Origin: Alphaproteobacteria bacterium
GTDB lineage: Bacteria; Pseudomonadota; Alphaproteobacteria; SHVW01
Assembly: GCA_009694085.1 (NCBI GenBank)
Contig: SHVW01000007.1
Location: 1-47,325, forward strand
Direction of reading: 5' to 3'
Length of the DNA: 47,325 bases
Shown here: positions 24,222 to 34,943 of the stretch, in pieces
How the letters are laid out: every line of letters begins with the position of its first letter
Position numbering within the stretch: the first letter of the stretch is position 1
The notes under the pieces: model-generated
What the model was told of the DNA's origin: nothing
What the model saw: only the letters and a program-made list of their open reading frames with translations
The model's database searches: none
Made by a program: the position numbers and the translations under genes

Positions 24222-25550
24222 TCAGTCGCCGAACCACACGCCATCGGATCGGAGCGTGCCGGCAAGCCGTGCCATGTCGATCTCCGCCGGCACCGCATTG
24301 CCGCCGAGCAACATGGCAGCCGCCGTGCCCGCAGCCTGGCCCATGACGAAACAGGGGCCGGAGACCCGAAGGCTGGCCTGGCCGTCCTGGGTGGCCGAGG
24401 CGCAGCGGCCGGCGACCATCAGATTGTCCACGCCCTGGGGCAGTAACACGCGGAACGGCACCTGGGCATAGCCGCGGCCCTCGATAAAGCGCCATTCCAC
24501 ATCGCCCAGCACGTGTTGCTCCACCGGCCAGCCATTGACGCCGACGGCATCGTCGAAATCGCGACAGGCGAGGATCGCCTCGGCGTCGAGCTGGAAGGCG
24601 CCGCGGACGCGCCGGGTTTCGCGCACGCCGATCTGGGGCGCGATCTCCAGCAGATAGGATTTTTCAAAGCCGGGCACATAGGCGCGCAGGAATTTGAAAT
24701 AGTCCTGCACCTGGCGGCGGCCCTCGATCTCGCCGAAGCTGAAATCCTCAGCATTTGTGGCGTCGAGCGGCCGGCCGGCCCGGGTGATCTGGGTGGCATT
24801 GATGCGCCACTGGCCCTCATGGTGCTGGGGATTGATAATCACCGACCGGCGCGGAAATGTGAATGCGCCATCCGCCTCCGCCTTGGCCATCAGCTCGCCC
24901 AGGCGCGGTTTACCCTCGGTCAGCGCGCGCGGCGTGTCCACATTGGCGAGTTTGAACATCAGTGTGGGGAAGGCCATGAACCCGCCGGGACCGCCCTTGT
25001 CATAGGGCGCGCCGGCCCAATGGGCGAGGTCGGCGTCGCCGGAGCAATCGATGAACTGATCCGCCGCGATGGCACCGCGACCCGATTTAGTTTCCACGAG
25101 GAGCGCCCGGATGCGCTGTCTCGCCATGACCGAGCCAACCGCGAGCGCATGGAATCGCACGGCCGCGCCGGCGCCGAGCACCATATCGTCCAGCGCCAGC
25201 TTGTAGGCGCTGACGTCATAGGACTGGGCGGCCGTCTTGCCCAGCACGACATGGGGCGTGTTGAGACCGTCGAGCTGCTTGAGCCGGTCGAGAATGTCGT
25301 CGGCGATGCCGTGCACGATCTGGCGGACTTCGCCGCCGATCAAGGCGTGGAGCCCGCAGAAATTGGTCACCATGGCGGCCGTGCCCATGCCGCCGAGGAA
25401 GCCGTAGCGCTCGATCAACAGGGTGCGTGCGCCATGGCGTGCCGCGGCGGTAGCGGCAGCGACGCCGGCCGGTCCGCCGCCAAGCACGACCACATCGGCC
25501 TCCGCAACAATGGGCGTGCGGCGCTCGGGTTCGACGATCTCAGCGGTCAC
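24222..25550 (-). CDS. FAD-dependent oxidoreductase (FAD_oxidored family)
   Basis: A 442-aa flavoprotein. The N-terminal dinucleotide motif is ADVVVLGGGPAGVAAATAAARHG (about 19-41), followed by TLLIERYGFLGGMGTAAMV, the standard opening of this family. The second FAD contact is DQFIDCSGDADLAHWAG. The C-terminal NLMVAGRCASATQDGQASLRV closes the FAD site, and VMGQAAGTAAAMLL is also typical. Members are often annotated as xanthan lyase or glucose-inhibited division-like oxidoreductases, but substrates are rarely known. It is divergent from dcd with a 300-nt gap. Confidence 0.82.
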   Translation of the reverse strand: MTAEIVEPERRTPIVAEADVVVLGGGPAGVAAATAAARHGARTLLIERYGFLGGMGTAAMVTNFCGLHALIGGEVRQIVHGIADDILDRLKQLDGLNTPHVVLGKTAAQSYDVSAYKLALDDMVLGAGAAVRFHALAVGSVMARQRIRALLVETKSGRGAIAADQFIDCSGDADLAHWAGAPYDKGGPGGFMAFPTLMFKLANVDTPRALTEGKPRLGELMAKAEADGAFTFPRRSVIINPQHHEGQWRINATQITRAGRPLDATNAEDFSFGEIEGRRQVQDYFKFLRAYVPGFEKSYLLEIAPQIGVRETRRVRGAFQLDAEAILACRDFDDAVGVNGWPVEQHVLGDVEWRFIEGRGYAQVPFRVLLPQGVDNLMVAGRCASATQDGQASLRVSGPCFVMGQAAGTAAAMLLGGNAVPAEIDMARLAGTLRSDGVWFGD

Positions 25551-25850
25551 ATCATACCATGAAGGCCTGAGGGGGCGGGGGATGGAACGGGTTGGCGAGC
25601 AAGGGCACGGGAAACTCTAGTGGAGCGTCCCGACGCGTCAAGCCGGGGCCCGTCGAGCCGGAGCGCGTTCGATACGTCGAAGCCTGAATAAATACGGGCT
25701 CCGGGTTGTGGAAATCGGGCATAGCACGGGTTTTCCTGCTGGGACTTGTGGGTAACTCTGTGGGCATTTCCGGCAATTGCGTGTGCTACATAGGTGTTGG
25801 CCGAATCAGCCTGGGCCTGTAAGTTTCGCGCCATTCCGGAGGATGCAGCG
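25551..25850. other. 300-nt intergenic region between divergent genes
   Basis: This gap separates the FAD oxidoreductase (minus) and dcd (plus) and should hold promoters for both. It contains short shadow frames only. A GGAGG Shine-Dalgarno element for dcd is at 25838-25842, 8 nt from its ATG. TACATA at 25787-25792 could be a -10 box for dcd, but I see no convincing -35 partner. No repeats or hairpins were noticed. Confidence 0.5.
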
Positions 25851-27014
25851 ATGGCCGAGGCCGCGCGACCCTTGTTTCCCGATCTGCCCGAAACCCTGCC
25901 CGATCCGGGCACGGGCGAGCAGCCGCGCACTACCGGCATCCTTCCGTTCCAGGCCATTCGCGAGCTGGTGCGCACGGGCGAGATTGCGGCGGACCAGGCG
26001 ATCGGCGAAGACCAAGTGCAGCCCGCGAGTCTCGATCTGCGTCTCGGCGTCGAGGCCTTCCGCGCGCCCGCCAGTTTCCTGCCTGGTCCCGACGCCACCG
26101 TGCGCGACAAAATCGCGTCCTTCGACATGCATCGGCTCGACCTCACGGGCGGCGCGGTGCTGGAGCGCGGCTGCGTCTATATCGTGCCGCTGATGGAACG
26201 CGTGGCGCTCGGTGCCAAGCTGGTCGCCTTCGCCAATCCCAAAAGTTCGACCGGCCGGCTCGACATCTTCGTGCGTCTGATCACCGATCGCGGCACCGCC
26301 TTCGACCGGGTCGAGCCGGGCTACAAGGGCCCGCTTTATGCCGAGATCGCGCCGCGCACTTTCAGCGTGCTGGTGCGCCCGGGCACGCGGCTCAACCAAC
26401 TCCGCCTGCGCCGCGGCACACCTCAGTTCAGCGCCAGCGCGCTGCGCAAATTGCAACAGCGCGAAAAGCTCGTCCATGTCGAACCCGGCCGCGAGACCAT
26501 CAAAGACGACATGATCGGCGTCACGCTCGACCTGGAAGGCGACACGGCGACCGGCTTGATCGGCTATCAGGCGCGCAAGCACACGGGCGTGATCGATGTC
26601 GACCGCCGCGCCCATTACGACCCCGAGGAATACTGGGACCCGATCCGCCGGCGCGGCACGCGGGGCATCGTGCTCAACCCCGACGATTTCTACATCCTGG
26701 CAACCAAGGAGGCGGTGACCGTGCCGCCCGACTACGCCGCCGAGATGGTGCCCTACGACACCAATGTGGGCGAGTTCCGCGTCCACTACGCCGGTTTCTT
26801 CGACCCCGGTTTCGGCTGGGGTCAGGCCGGCCAAGGCAGCCGCGCCGTACTCGAAGTGCGTTCCCACGAGGTGCCCTTCGTGCTCGAACACGAACAGGTC
26901 GTGGGCTGGCTGCGCTACGAGCGGCTCTCCGCCCCGCCGGAGCGGCTTTACGGCCAGGAACTGGGCTCGAACTATCAGCGCCAGGGGCTGAGGTTGGGCA
27001 AGCAGTTCAGGTAG
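25851..27014 (+). CDS. dcd: dCTP deaminase, long two-repeat form
   Basis: A 387-aa enzyme that deaminates dCTP to dUTP, supplying dTMP synthesis. Residues about 30-200 hold the classic Dcd half: VQPASLDLRLGVEAF, ANPKSSTGRLDIFVRL, and FDRVEPGYKGPLYAEI with the catalytic Glu region. A second related half follows (KHTGVIDVDRRAHYDPEEYW; VPPDYAAEMVPYDTNVGEFRVHYAGFFDPGFGWG). This double arrangement of about 360-390 aa is the usual alphaproteobacterial form. The ATG at 25851 has GGAGG 8 nt upstream; the track start at 25794 is rejected. It stands alone beside the uracil-salvage/degradation cluster, another pyrimidine function. Confidence 0.87.
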   Translation: MAEAARPLFPDLPETLPDPGTGEQPRTTGILPFQAIRELVRTGEIAADQAIGEDQVQPASLDLRLGVEAFRAPASFLPGPDATVRDKIASFDMHRLDLTGGAVLERGCVYIVPLMERVALGAKLVAFANPKSSTGRLDIFVRLITDRGTAFDRVEPGYKGPLYAEIAPRTFSVLVRPGTRLNQLRLRRGTPQFSASALRKLQQREKLVHVEPGRETIKDDMIGVTLDLEGDTATGLIGYQARKHTGVIDVDRRAHYDPEEYWDPIRRRGTRGIVLNPDDFYILATKEAVTVPPDYAAEMVPYDTNVGEFRVHYAGFFDPGFGWGQAGQGSRAVLEVRSHEVPFVLEHEQVVGWLRYERLSAPPERLYGQELGSNYQRQGLRLGKQFR

Positions 27015-27041
27015 ACCCTCGATCGCTGCTGCGACCCGCAC

Positions 27042-27572
27042 TCACCTGATCTTGGCGAAGCTGAAGCAGTCGCGTGGCTCGTCGCTAACATTTTGATGCA
27101 TGGACCAGCGCCGCAGCAATCCCTCTCGCGTCATCCCTGCCTTTTCCATCACGCGTGCCGATGCAAGATTATCCACGTCGCAAAAATCGCCTATGCGCCA
27201 GATATCGCCGCGATTCAGCGCCCAACTCGCGACCTCGGTGAGCGCTTCCGTCATTAAACCCTGCCCCCACCATTTGCGTGCTAGGACGTAGGCATAGCCG
27301 AGCCGATAGGCTTCGGGTTGGCGTATGCCAAAAGCCCCTAGCACCTCGTCGTCCTGCCGTCCCACCAGGGCATATGTGCGGAATAGATGGGACGGAGCCG
27401 TCAGGCATCGAGAGACATAGGCTTCTGTATCCGCAAGGGTCTGGTGCGCCCGCCATGTCAGGTAGCGGGTGACGTCGGGGTCTTGCGCATAGGTATCGAA
27501 AATGGGGGCCGCATCGGACGGTCTGATCGGTCGCAGGATCAGCCGGGCAGTTTGGAATGCGTCTGGGAACAT
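27042..27572 (-). CDS. GNAT-family N-acetyltransferase (RimJ/RimL-like)
   Basis: A 176-aa acetyltransferase. The N-terminus FQTARLILRPIRPSDAAPIF is typical of RimJ/RimL-type enzymes, as are YVLARKWWGQGLMTEAL (acetyl-CoA loop) and DVDNLASARVMEKAGMTREGLLRR. The substrate is probably a protein N-terminus or a small amine; this is not deducible. It is the last of five same-strand genes, 29 nt after upp, so it may be co-transcribed without being part of the pathway. Confidence 0.85.
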   Translation of the reverse strand: MFPDAFQTARLILRPIRPSDAAPIFDTYAQDPDVTRYLTWRAHQTLADTEAYVSRCLTAPSHLFRTYALVGRQDDEVLGAFGIRQPEAYRLGYAYVLARKWWGQGLMTEALTEVASWALNRGDIWRIGDFCDVDNLASARVMEKAGMTREGLLRRWSMHQNVSDEPRDCFSFAKIR

Positions 27573-27601
27573 GGTTGGAAACCACCGAGACTAGCCGCTA
27601 C

Positions 27602-28228
27602 CTACTTCGTCCCGAACAACCGGTCCCCGGCGTCGCCCAGGCCGGGCAGGATGTAGCCGTGGTCGTTGAGCTGGCGGTCGATCGCTGCCGTGAACACCGC
27701 CACGTCGGGGTGCGCCTCCTGAAACGATTTTACGCCTTCCGGCGCGGCCAGGATGCAGACGAGCTTGATGCTCTTGGCCGAGATGTCCTTCAAGCGCTGG
27801 ACCGCGGCGATCGCCGAATTGCCCGTGGCCAGCATGGGATCGACCACGATGGCGAGCCGGTCGGAAATGTCGTGGGGTACCTTGAAATAGTACTCGACCG
27901 AGGCGAGCGTCTGCGGATCGCGGTAGAGCCCGATATGGCCGACCGGCGCGGAGGGCAGCAAATCGAGCATGCCGTCGAGAATGCCGTTGCCCGCGCGCAG
28001 GATCGACACGAAGCACAGCTTGCCCGCCAGCACCGGCGCGTCCATCGGCATCAACGGCGTCTCGATGCGCTCGCGGGTCAGCGGCATGTCGCGCGTGACC
28101 TCATAGGCCAGCAGCAACGCGATTTCGCGCAGCAGCCGGCGAAAATCGCCGGTCTGGGTTTCCTTGCGGCGCAGCCCGGTCAGCTTGTGCTGGATCAGCG
28201 GGTGATCGACGACGGTGACTTGGGCCAT
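27602..28228 (-). CDS. upp: Uracil phosphoribosyltransferase
   Basis: A 208-aa cytoplasmic enzyme making UMP from uracil and PRPP. The start [21 protein letters not shown] is near-universal in Upp, as are [17 protein letters not shown] and the PRPP-binding loop [16 protein letters not shown]; uracil contacts lie in the C-terminal [17 protein letters not shown]. Directly upstream on the same strand are URC4-like and URC1-like genes. In the yeast URC pathway the phosphoribosyltransferase is URC6, so here Upp likely serves uracil breakdown as well as salvage. Confidence 0.93.
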   Translation of the reverse strand: MAQVTVVDHPLIQHKLTGLRRKETQTGDFRRLLREIALLLAYEVTRDMPLTRERIETPLMPMDAPVLAGKLCFVSILRAGNGILDGMLDLLPSAPVGHIGLYRDPQTLASVEYYFKVPHDISDRLAIVVDPMLATGNSAIAAVQRLKDISAKSIKLVCILAAPEGVKSFQEAHPDVAVFTAAIDRQLNDHGYILPGLGDAGDRLFGTK

Positions 28229-28267
28229 GCGGACTCTCCCCCGGGGCGAAACGGCTTCCTTGATCTG

Positions 28268-29503
28268 TTAGAACACGGTGCCGTCGCTGTCGAGCCGGAT
28301 CGGCGGCGCACCGCCCGGCCTGAGCTCGGCCGCGATACTGCGGCCCGCGCTCCAGGTGCCGCCCTGGAGCACGCGGGCGAGCGGGAAACTTGCCGCCGTC
28401 ACGCCTAACTTGGTGCGTACGCCTTGGGCAAGCCGATCCAGGAGCGCCACGGTCAAAGCCCGCCACTCCACCACGAACACATCGGCCGGCCGGTGAACGC
28501 GGTCGAGCGCGCCGGGATCGCGCGGGACCAGTACGCCCAGATCGATCAACAGCCCGCCATTGCGGTATTCGGGCAGGCCGGTGAGGGCGTCGAGATCGAC
28601 GATCCCGATGCCGGCTTCCTCCAGCGGCTCCAACAGCGAATAGGCCAGCCATTGCGACAGCTTGTGGAAGGGCACGAGACCGTCGGTCAGATCGCCGGTC
28701 TTGATCCCAGGATGCCGCCAGACGTCGCCCAGGTTGACGCCGCCGAGTTCGATCCGCCCGGGCCAGATCGACGACAGCCCGTCGAGCAGTGCCGCGAGCA
28801 CATCGGAAGCCGGCAGCGCGCCGCCGCGTGCGCGCGCCTGGAAATGATCGGTGAGCCGGCCGGTGCGCGGCTCGTTCGCGCCGAACAAGTCCGGTCGCGC
28901 CGCCAGCGCCCGGCCGAGCGCGTTGATCAAGCTCGCGCGGCCGGCGAGCCCGACCAGAGGATTGTCGGTCGTGACTTGGAAGCCTTGGGTCAGTGCGGCT
29001 TGGTCGAACGCCTGGAGGCCTGATGCGTCGGCTTGCAGCTTGCGACCGGCTCGGGCTGAGAACGCGCCGGCGGCGAACATGGCGAAGCTAGCGACCGCCA
29101 ACCCCTCTGACCGTGCATGAACCTGCCCGGTCGCGGCCTCGCGGTAGGACCACGCTGCGCCCGCGCCGGCGTCGAGCAGCACGGAAACCACGGCCAGATC
29201 GATGCGCGCCCGCGCTCGCTCTGTTGGGTCGACAATGGCGGGCGCGAGTTGGGCCCAGCGGTCGATGCCGCCGACTTCGAAATGGCGCCAGCGGCTGTGA
29301 TAGGGCACGTCGAGCGTAGGGTAATTGCGCCGGATTTCCTCGGCGACAGTGGCCGCGGCGATGTCGAGCTTGTCGGCGCGGTAGGCGAAATGGTCGAGTT
29401 TGTTTTGCTCGGCCAGCGCCAGCAGCATGTTGGCCCGCTGCCGGATCGTATTGGGTTGGCGCAAGAATGCGACGGCGGCGACCGGATCGGTCGGGGAGGG
29501 CAA
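28268..29503 (-). CDS. urc4: DUF1688 / URC4-like uracil degradation protein
   Basis: A 411-aa protein of the DUF1688 family, whose eukaryotic member URC4 is required for uracil degradation in Lachancea kluyveri; its biochemical step is not settled. Family-like stretches include VPYHSRWRHFEVGG near residue 70, KTGDLTDGLVPFHKLSQWLAYSLLEPLEEAG, and LTGLPEYRNGGLLIDLGVL. The start is a TTG at 29503, 7 nt after the URC1-like stop, indicating tight coupling. Order URC1-URC4-Upp on one strand supports the assignment. The protein is soluble with no signal peptide. Confidence 0.83.
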   Translation of the reverse strand: MPSPTDPVAAVAFLRQPNTIRQRANMLLALAEQNKLDHFAYRADKLDIAAATVAEEIRRNYPTLDVPYHSRWRHFEVGGIDRWAQLAPAIVDPTERARARIDLAVVSVLLDAGAGAAWSYREAATGQVHARSEGLAVASFAMFAAGAFSARAGRKLQADASGLQAFDQAALTQGFQVTTDNPLVGLAGRASLINALGRALAARPDLFGANEPRTGRLTDHFQARARGGALPASDVLAALLDGLSSIWPGRIELGGVNLGDVWRHPGIKTGDLTDGLVPFHKLSQWLAYSLLEPLEEAGIGIVDLDALTGLPEYRNGGLLIDLGVLVPRDPGALDRVHRPADVFVVEWRALTVALLDRLAQGVRTKLGVTAASFPLARVLQGGTWSAGRSIAAELRPGGAPPIRLDSDGTVF

Positions 29504-29510
29504 GACCAGC

Positions 29511-30767
<1,257 letters not shown>

Positions 30768-30789
30768 GGTTAGCGGGCGCCTCCGGGCA

Positions 30790-31797
30790 TCACGGGCCTG
30801 ATTTGCGATAGTCGTAGTTCTTGTCCAGCCGTTCCATCAGATAATCGCCATAGCGCATGGGCGGGAAACGCGGCGGATTGTCGGGGCCGGCGCAGCCGGG
30901 CAGGCATTCGATCCGCGCATCCATGCTGGGGTCGAAAAAGAAGGGCAGGGAATAGCGATCGCTGCCGGTCTTGTTATTGATCACCCGATGCGGTGTCGAG
31001 CGGAAGCGGCCATTGCTCCAGCGCGGCATCAGATCGCCCAGATTGAGCACGAAGGCGCCCGGCATGGGCAGGGCATCGACCCAATTGCCGTCGGGTGTGC
31101 GAACCTGGAGCCCGCCCGAGGTATCTTGAGCCAGGATGGTCATGCAGCCGTAATCGGTATGCGGCGCCGAGCCGAACTGGCCGTCGGGCGCGTCGGCGGG
31201 ATGGGGCGGATAGTGAAGCAGGCGGAGGAACACGGTCGGGCGTTGGAACAGCGGCTCCAGCAACTCGCTCGGCAAACCCATGCCGAGGGTGAACGCGTCG
31301 AGCAGCCGGCGCGCCACGACTTCAAGCGCTTCCATATAGGCGAGGATGGTCGGCTTGAAATCCGGCTGCCACTGGGGCCATCGATTGGGTCCCTGGAGGG
31401 GGCGGCCCGCGACCAAATCGGGATCGTCGGGCGCCAGCTCGTGCATGACCAGAAGCGACTCGCTCAGATTGGGCTTGGTGTTGCGCGCCACGGTCGACGT
31501 CACGATGGTCGAGGTGGCGAAGCCCATATAGCCGCGGTGAAATGCGTTGATCGCGATCGACTGCTTGCGCTCGATCGACGCGGCGTGAAAGGCGCGGCTG
31601 GCGGCGAAGCAGCGGTCGATCAAGTCCCGGGGCACGCCATGGCCGGTGATACTGGCAAAGCCGACCTGCTCGTAAGCGCGGCACAGCGCGTCCGACGTCG
31701 CCCGCGCCGCCGGCGTTTCCGGCGCGGCAAGCGCGGCGATATCGACGACGGGAATGGCGTCGAACGATGCGCGTCGGGGCTGGCTGGCGGTGCTCAC
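30790..31797 (-). CDS. 2-oxoglutarate/Fe(II) dioxygenase, isopenicillin-N-synthase family
   Basis: A 335-aa non-heme iron oxygenase. The iron triad is HTD (in SAPHTDYGCMTIL) and the His of RSTPHRVI; the 2-oxoglutarate contact is RYSLPFF. The N-terminal DAIPVVDIAAL and GFASITGHGVP are family standard, and VFLRLLHYPPHP and LMPRWSNGRF resemble thymine 7-hydroxylase. The track start at 31884 is rejected: a GTG at 31797 has AAGGAGG 8 nt upstream. It is the first gene of the URC run (22 nt before urc1), which suggests a pyrimidine substrate such as thymine. The family is sure; the substrate is inference. Confidence 0.88.
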   Translation of the reverse strand: MSTASQPRRASFDAIPVVDIAALAAPETPAARATSDALCRAYEQVGFASITGHGVPRDLIDRCFAASRAFHAASIERKQSIAINAFHRGYMGFATSTIVTSTVARNTKPNLSESLLVMHELAPDDPDLVAGRPLQGPNRWPQWQPDFKPTILAYMEALEVVARRLLDAFTLGMGLPSELLEPLFQRPTVFLRLLHYPPHPADAPDGQFGSAPHTDYGCMTILAQDTSGGLQVRTPDGNWVDALPMPGAFVLNLGDLMPRWSNGRFRSTPHRVINNKTGSDRYSLPFFFDPSMDARIECLPGCAGPDNPPRFPPMRYGDYLMERLDKNYDYRKSGP

Positions 31798-31988
31798 GGG
31801 CGACGCCTCCTTATGAACTGTCGTAGCCCAGGTTAGCCCAGGGGGCTGCCTGGTGTCGACGTATCGGCCATACGCGCATTGCATGGCACTAGGGTACGCC
31901 TTCCCGATTGCCGCGTGGCTCCGCCCCGCCTAAACTCTGCCGACCCCCGGCGTTGGGCGTCGGGACAGACATTTCGGGGAGACGGACC

Positions 31989-33218
31989 ATGGCAAAGCTC
32001 GGTCGGCGGAATTTCGTCAAACTCGCGGGCGCGGCCGCCGTTGCGGCGCCGTTGATCCGCCCGGCACAGGCCCAGGCCAAGAAGCTCGTCTTCGGCGGCT
32101 CCGTGCCGCTCAGCGGCCGGGCGGCGGAAACCGGGCTCAACGTCCATCACGGTTATCAGACCGCCATCAAGTTCTTCAACGACAAGGGCGGCGTCGAGAT
32201 CGCGGGCGAGAAGTACATGCTGGAGCTGCGCATGTTCGACGACGCCAGCGATCCCGCGCGCGCCACCACCCTGATCCAGCGCCAGATCGACGAGGGCGTC
32301 GATTTCTATCTCGGCTCGTTCGGCAGCAATATCGTGCTGCCCACGGCGGCGATCACCGAGCGCGCGAAAAAGCCGATGGTGCAGGCCGGCGGCGGGTCCG
32401 ACCAGATCTTCAATCAGGGTTTCAGATACGTGTTCGGCCTATTCCCGCGCGCGACCAAGCAGTTCATCTCCTCCGTCGAGTTCTTCAAGTCGATCGCGCC
32501 GCGGCCGAAGACCTTCGCTGTTATCATGACCAACGATGCCTTCTCCAAGACCCAGGGCGAGGGCGCCATCAACGATTGCAAGGCCGGCGGCTTCGAACTG
32601 ACCGACAGCTTCCAGCTGCCGGAGCAGATCACCGACGTGTCCAGCGTCATGGCCTCGCTCAGGGCCAAGACGCCGGACATGGTGATCTGCACCACCCATG
32701 ACCAGAACTCGCTGCTGATCACGCGCCAGATGATCGCGAGCAACACCAACGTGCCCTTGCTCTACCAGACGCTCGGCCCGCAATTGCAGACCTATCGCGA
32801 GACCCTGGGCAAGTACGCTGGCGCGATCTGCGTCCAGATATATTGGGATGACCGAGCTGCCTACAAGGACAAGTTCTTCGGCTCGGCCGGCCAATTCGCC
32901 GCCTATTACCGCCAGCACAACACGCGACCGCTCGCCTATCACACGGCCGGCGGTGCCACCTGCATCACCCTCTACGTCCACGCCATGGAAGCGGCCAAGA
33001 GCACCAAGCCCGACGCGGTGCGCGATGCGCTGGCGGTGCTCGATGTCGATACGCTCTACGGGCGCGTCAAGTTCACCGCCCAGGGCGATGGCGATGCCAT
33101 CCTGCTCGGACCGGCGATCGGCCAGGTCCAGAAGGGCCAGGTCGAGCTGGTCTTCCCCGCCTCGGCCAAAACCGCAGGCCTCATCTATCCCTCGCCGAAA
33201 TGGACGGAGAAGACCTAA
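31989..33218 (+). CDS. ABC transporter substrate-binding protein, branched-chain amino acid type
   Basis: A 409-aa periplasmic protein of the Leu/Ile/Val-binding (Peripla_BP_6) family. The N-terminus GRRNFVKLAGAAAVAAPLI is a twin-arginine signal, so it is probably exported folded. The mature part starts KKLVFGGSVPLSGRAAETG, with FDDASDPARATTLIQRQI and the hinge segment TRPLAYHTAGGATCITLY. The ATG at 31989 is preceded by GGGGAG; the track start at 31908 is upstream of it. It leads a plus-strand cluster with a deacetylase, two permeases and an ATPase. The ligand is unknown; this fold also binds amides and urea-like compounds. Confidence 0.86.
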   Translation: MAKLGRRNFVKLAGAAAVAAPLIRPAQAQAKKLVFGGSVPLSGRAAETGLNVHHGYQTAIKFFNDKGGVEIAGEKYMLELRMFDDASDPARATTLIQRQIDEGVDFYLGSFGSNIVLPTAAITERAKKPMVQAGGGSDQIFNQGFRYVFGLFPRATKQFISSVEFFKSIAPRPKTFAVIMTNDAFSKTQGEGAINDCKAGGFELTDSFQLPEQITDVSSVMASLRAKTPDMVICTTHDQNSLLITRQMIASNTNVPLLYQTLGPQLQTYRETLGKYAGAICVQIYWDDRAAYKDKFFGSAGQFAAYYRQHNTRPLAYHTAGGATCITLYVHAMEAAKSTKPDAVRDALAVLDVDTLYGRVKFTAQGDGDAILLGPAIGQVQKGQVELVFPASAKTAGLIYPSPKWTEKT

Positions 33219-33229
33219 CGCCGGCCGCC

Positions 33230-34057
33230 ATGATCGACACACCGGTCATTTGGCCGAACGGCGCGCAATGCGCCGTCTTGCTGACGTTCGACTTCGACGC
33301 CGAGACCCTGTGGCTCGGCCGGGACCCCAGCAACATCAACCGGCCGGGCACGCTCTCTCAGGGTGCCTATGGCGCCAAGGTGGCGGTGCCGAGCATCCTG
33401 CCGATCCTGCGCGAGATGGGCGGGCTGCCCGCCACCTTTTTTGTGCCGGGTTGGACGGCGGAGCACCATACGTCCCGTGTCGAGGCCATCCTCAAGGACG
33501 GCCACGAGGTCGCCCATCACAGCTATTCGCACAAATGGATCGAGCCGACCGATCCCGCCGGCGAACTGGAGGAAATGGAGAAGGGGCTGGAGTCCCTGAA
33601 GCGCACGGTCGGCGTCGTGCCCGTGGGCTATCGTTCGCCCGCGGGCGAGACCAGCAATAACCTGATCAAGCTGCTGGTGGAGCGCAACTTCCTCTACGAC
33701 AGCTCGATGATGGACACCATCAACCCCTATTTCCACGCCCACGGCGCCAACAAGCGCGCGCTGGTCGAGCTACCCTGGCACTGGTCGCTCGACGACGCGG
33801 TGTACATGGTGTTCTCGATCAAGGCGCCGCGCGCGATCCAGACCAACGCCCATGTGCTGACGATCTGGCAGGATGAGTTTCGCGCCATCTACCGAGCGGG
33901 CGGACTGTTCGATCTGGTCATGCATCCCCAAGCGATCGGTCGGCCCTCGCGCCTGCAATTGCTGCGCGACATGATCGCCTTCATCCAGGGCTTTCCCAAC
34001 GTCTGGTTCTGCACCTGCCGCGACGCCGCCCAAGCTTTCATCAACCAGGCGAAGTAA
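33230..34057 (+). CDS. Polysaccharide-deacetylase (NodB) family hydrolase
   Basis: A 275-aa cytoplasmic protein (no signal peptide) with the NodB metal site: TFDFDAE (Asp pair) and HHSYSHKW (His-x3-His type), plus GYRSPAGE and the C-terminal LVMHPQAIGRPSR. The sequence resembles the H. pylori HP0310/PuuE-like branch, whose members include allantoinase- and cyclic-imidase-type enzymes, rather than secreted peptidoglycan deacetylases. The ATG at 33230 is chosen, 11 nt after the binding-protein stop; 33200 overlaps it. Its place between an import binding protein and its permeases implies hydrolysis of the imported compound, probably an amide or imide. Confidence 0.84.
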   Translation: MIDTPVIWPNGAQCAVLLTFDFDAETLWLGRDPSNINRPGTLSQGAYGAKVAVPSILPILREMGGLPATFFVPGWTAEHHTSRVEAILKDGHEVAHHSYSHKWIEPTDPAGELEEMEKGLESLKRTVGVVPVGYRSPAGETSNNLIKLLVERNFLYDSSMMDTINPYFHAHGANKRALVELPWHWSLDDAVYMVFSIKAPRAIQTNAHVLTIWQDEFRAIYRAGGLFDLVMHPQAIGRPSRLQLLRDMIAFIQGFPNVWFCTCRDAAQAFINQAK

Positions 34058-34064
34058 GCGCTTC

Positions 34065-34943
34065 ATGCAGCTTGTCCTGCAAACCCTTGTCGACGGCCTG
34101 GTGCTGGGCGGGCTTTATTCCCTGGCCGCGATCGGATTCTCCCTGATCTTTGGCGTCATGAACGTGGTCAATCTCAGTCACGGCGTGATCGTGCTGATTG
34201 GCGCCTATCTCTCTTATTTTTTCTGGCAGACGCTCGGCGTCGATCCGCTGCTGTCGATCCCGCCGGTCATGGCGGTGCTGTTCTGCCTGGGTTACGTCTA
34301 TCAGCGCGGGTTGATCCAGCTTGCGGTTGACCGTTCGTCCCTGGTCGCGTCCATGCTGGTGACATTCGGCGTGGCGCTCATGCTGCGCAACCTGCTGGTC
34401 CTGATTTTCTCGCCCGATTTCAAGAGCATCACGCCGTCCTGGGCATTCACCTTCTTCGTCATCGGCCCGGTGACCGTCGATCTCGTGCGCATCAGCGCGC
34501 TCTGCGCCAGCCTGGTGCTGCTCAGCTTGCTGGCCCTGGCGCTGCACCGCACCGGGATCGGTCGGGTTATCCGGGCGACGGCGCAGCAGGATTTGGCGGC
34601 GCGCCTGTGCGGGGTCGATGTGCGCCATGTCTATGGCCTGACTTTCGGCATGTCGGCGGCTTTTGCCGGCGCCTCCGGCGCCATTCTCGGCATCGTCATG
34701 CCGTTCTCGCCGCCGGACGAGGTGCATTGGACGATCAACGCCTTTGTCGTCGTCACGCTCGGCGGTGTGGGCAGCCCATCCGGCGCCTTGCTGGGCGGGT
34801 TGTTGCTGGGCGTGATCAGCACCGCGACCTCCCAGGCCATCGGGCCGGCCTTTCCCAATGTCATGATGTTCCTGATCCTGGTGGTCATGCTGCTGGTCCG
34901 GCCGGCCGGACTGCTCGGCAACGCCTTCAGCGGGTCGCGCTGA
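34065..34943 (+). CDS. livH: ABC transporter permease, LivH type
   Basis: A 292-aa inner-membrane permease with about eight hydrophobic helices. It begins QLVLQTLVDGLVLGGLYSLAAIGFSLIFGVMNVVNLSHG, the hallmark of LivH, and carries the ATPase-contact loop GRVIRATAQQDLAARLCGVDVRHVYGLTFG. It starts 7 nt after the deacetylase and shares one base with the livM start (TGATG), so the genes are co-translated. Substrate specificity is not given by the permease. Confidence 0.92.
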   Translation: MQLVLQTLVDGLVLGGLYSLAAIGFSLIFGVMNVVNLSHGVIVLIGAYLSYFFWQTLGVDPLLSIPPVMAVLFCLGYVYQRGLIQLAVDRSSLVASMLVTFGVALMLRNLLVLIFSPDFKSITPSWAFTFFVIGPVTVDLVRISALCASLVLLSLLALALHRTGIGRVIRATAQQDLAARLCGVDVRHVYGLTFGMSAAFAGASGAILGIVMPFSPPDEVHWTINAFVVVTLGGVGSPSGALLGGLLLGVISTATSQAIGPAFPNVMMFLILVVMLLVRPAGLLGNAFSGSR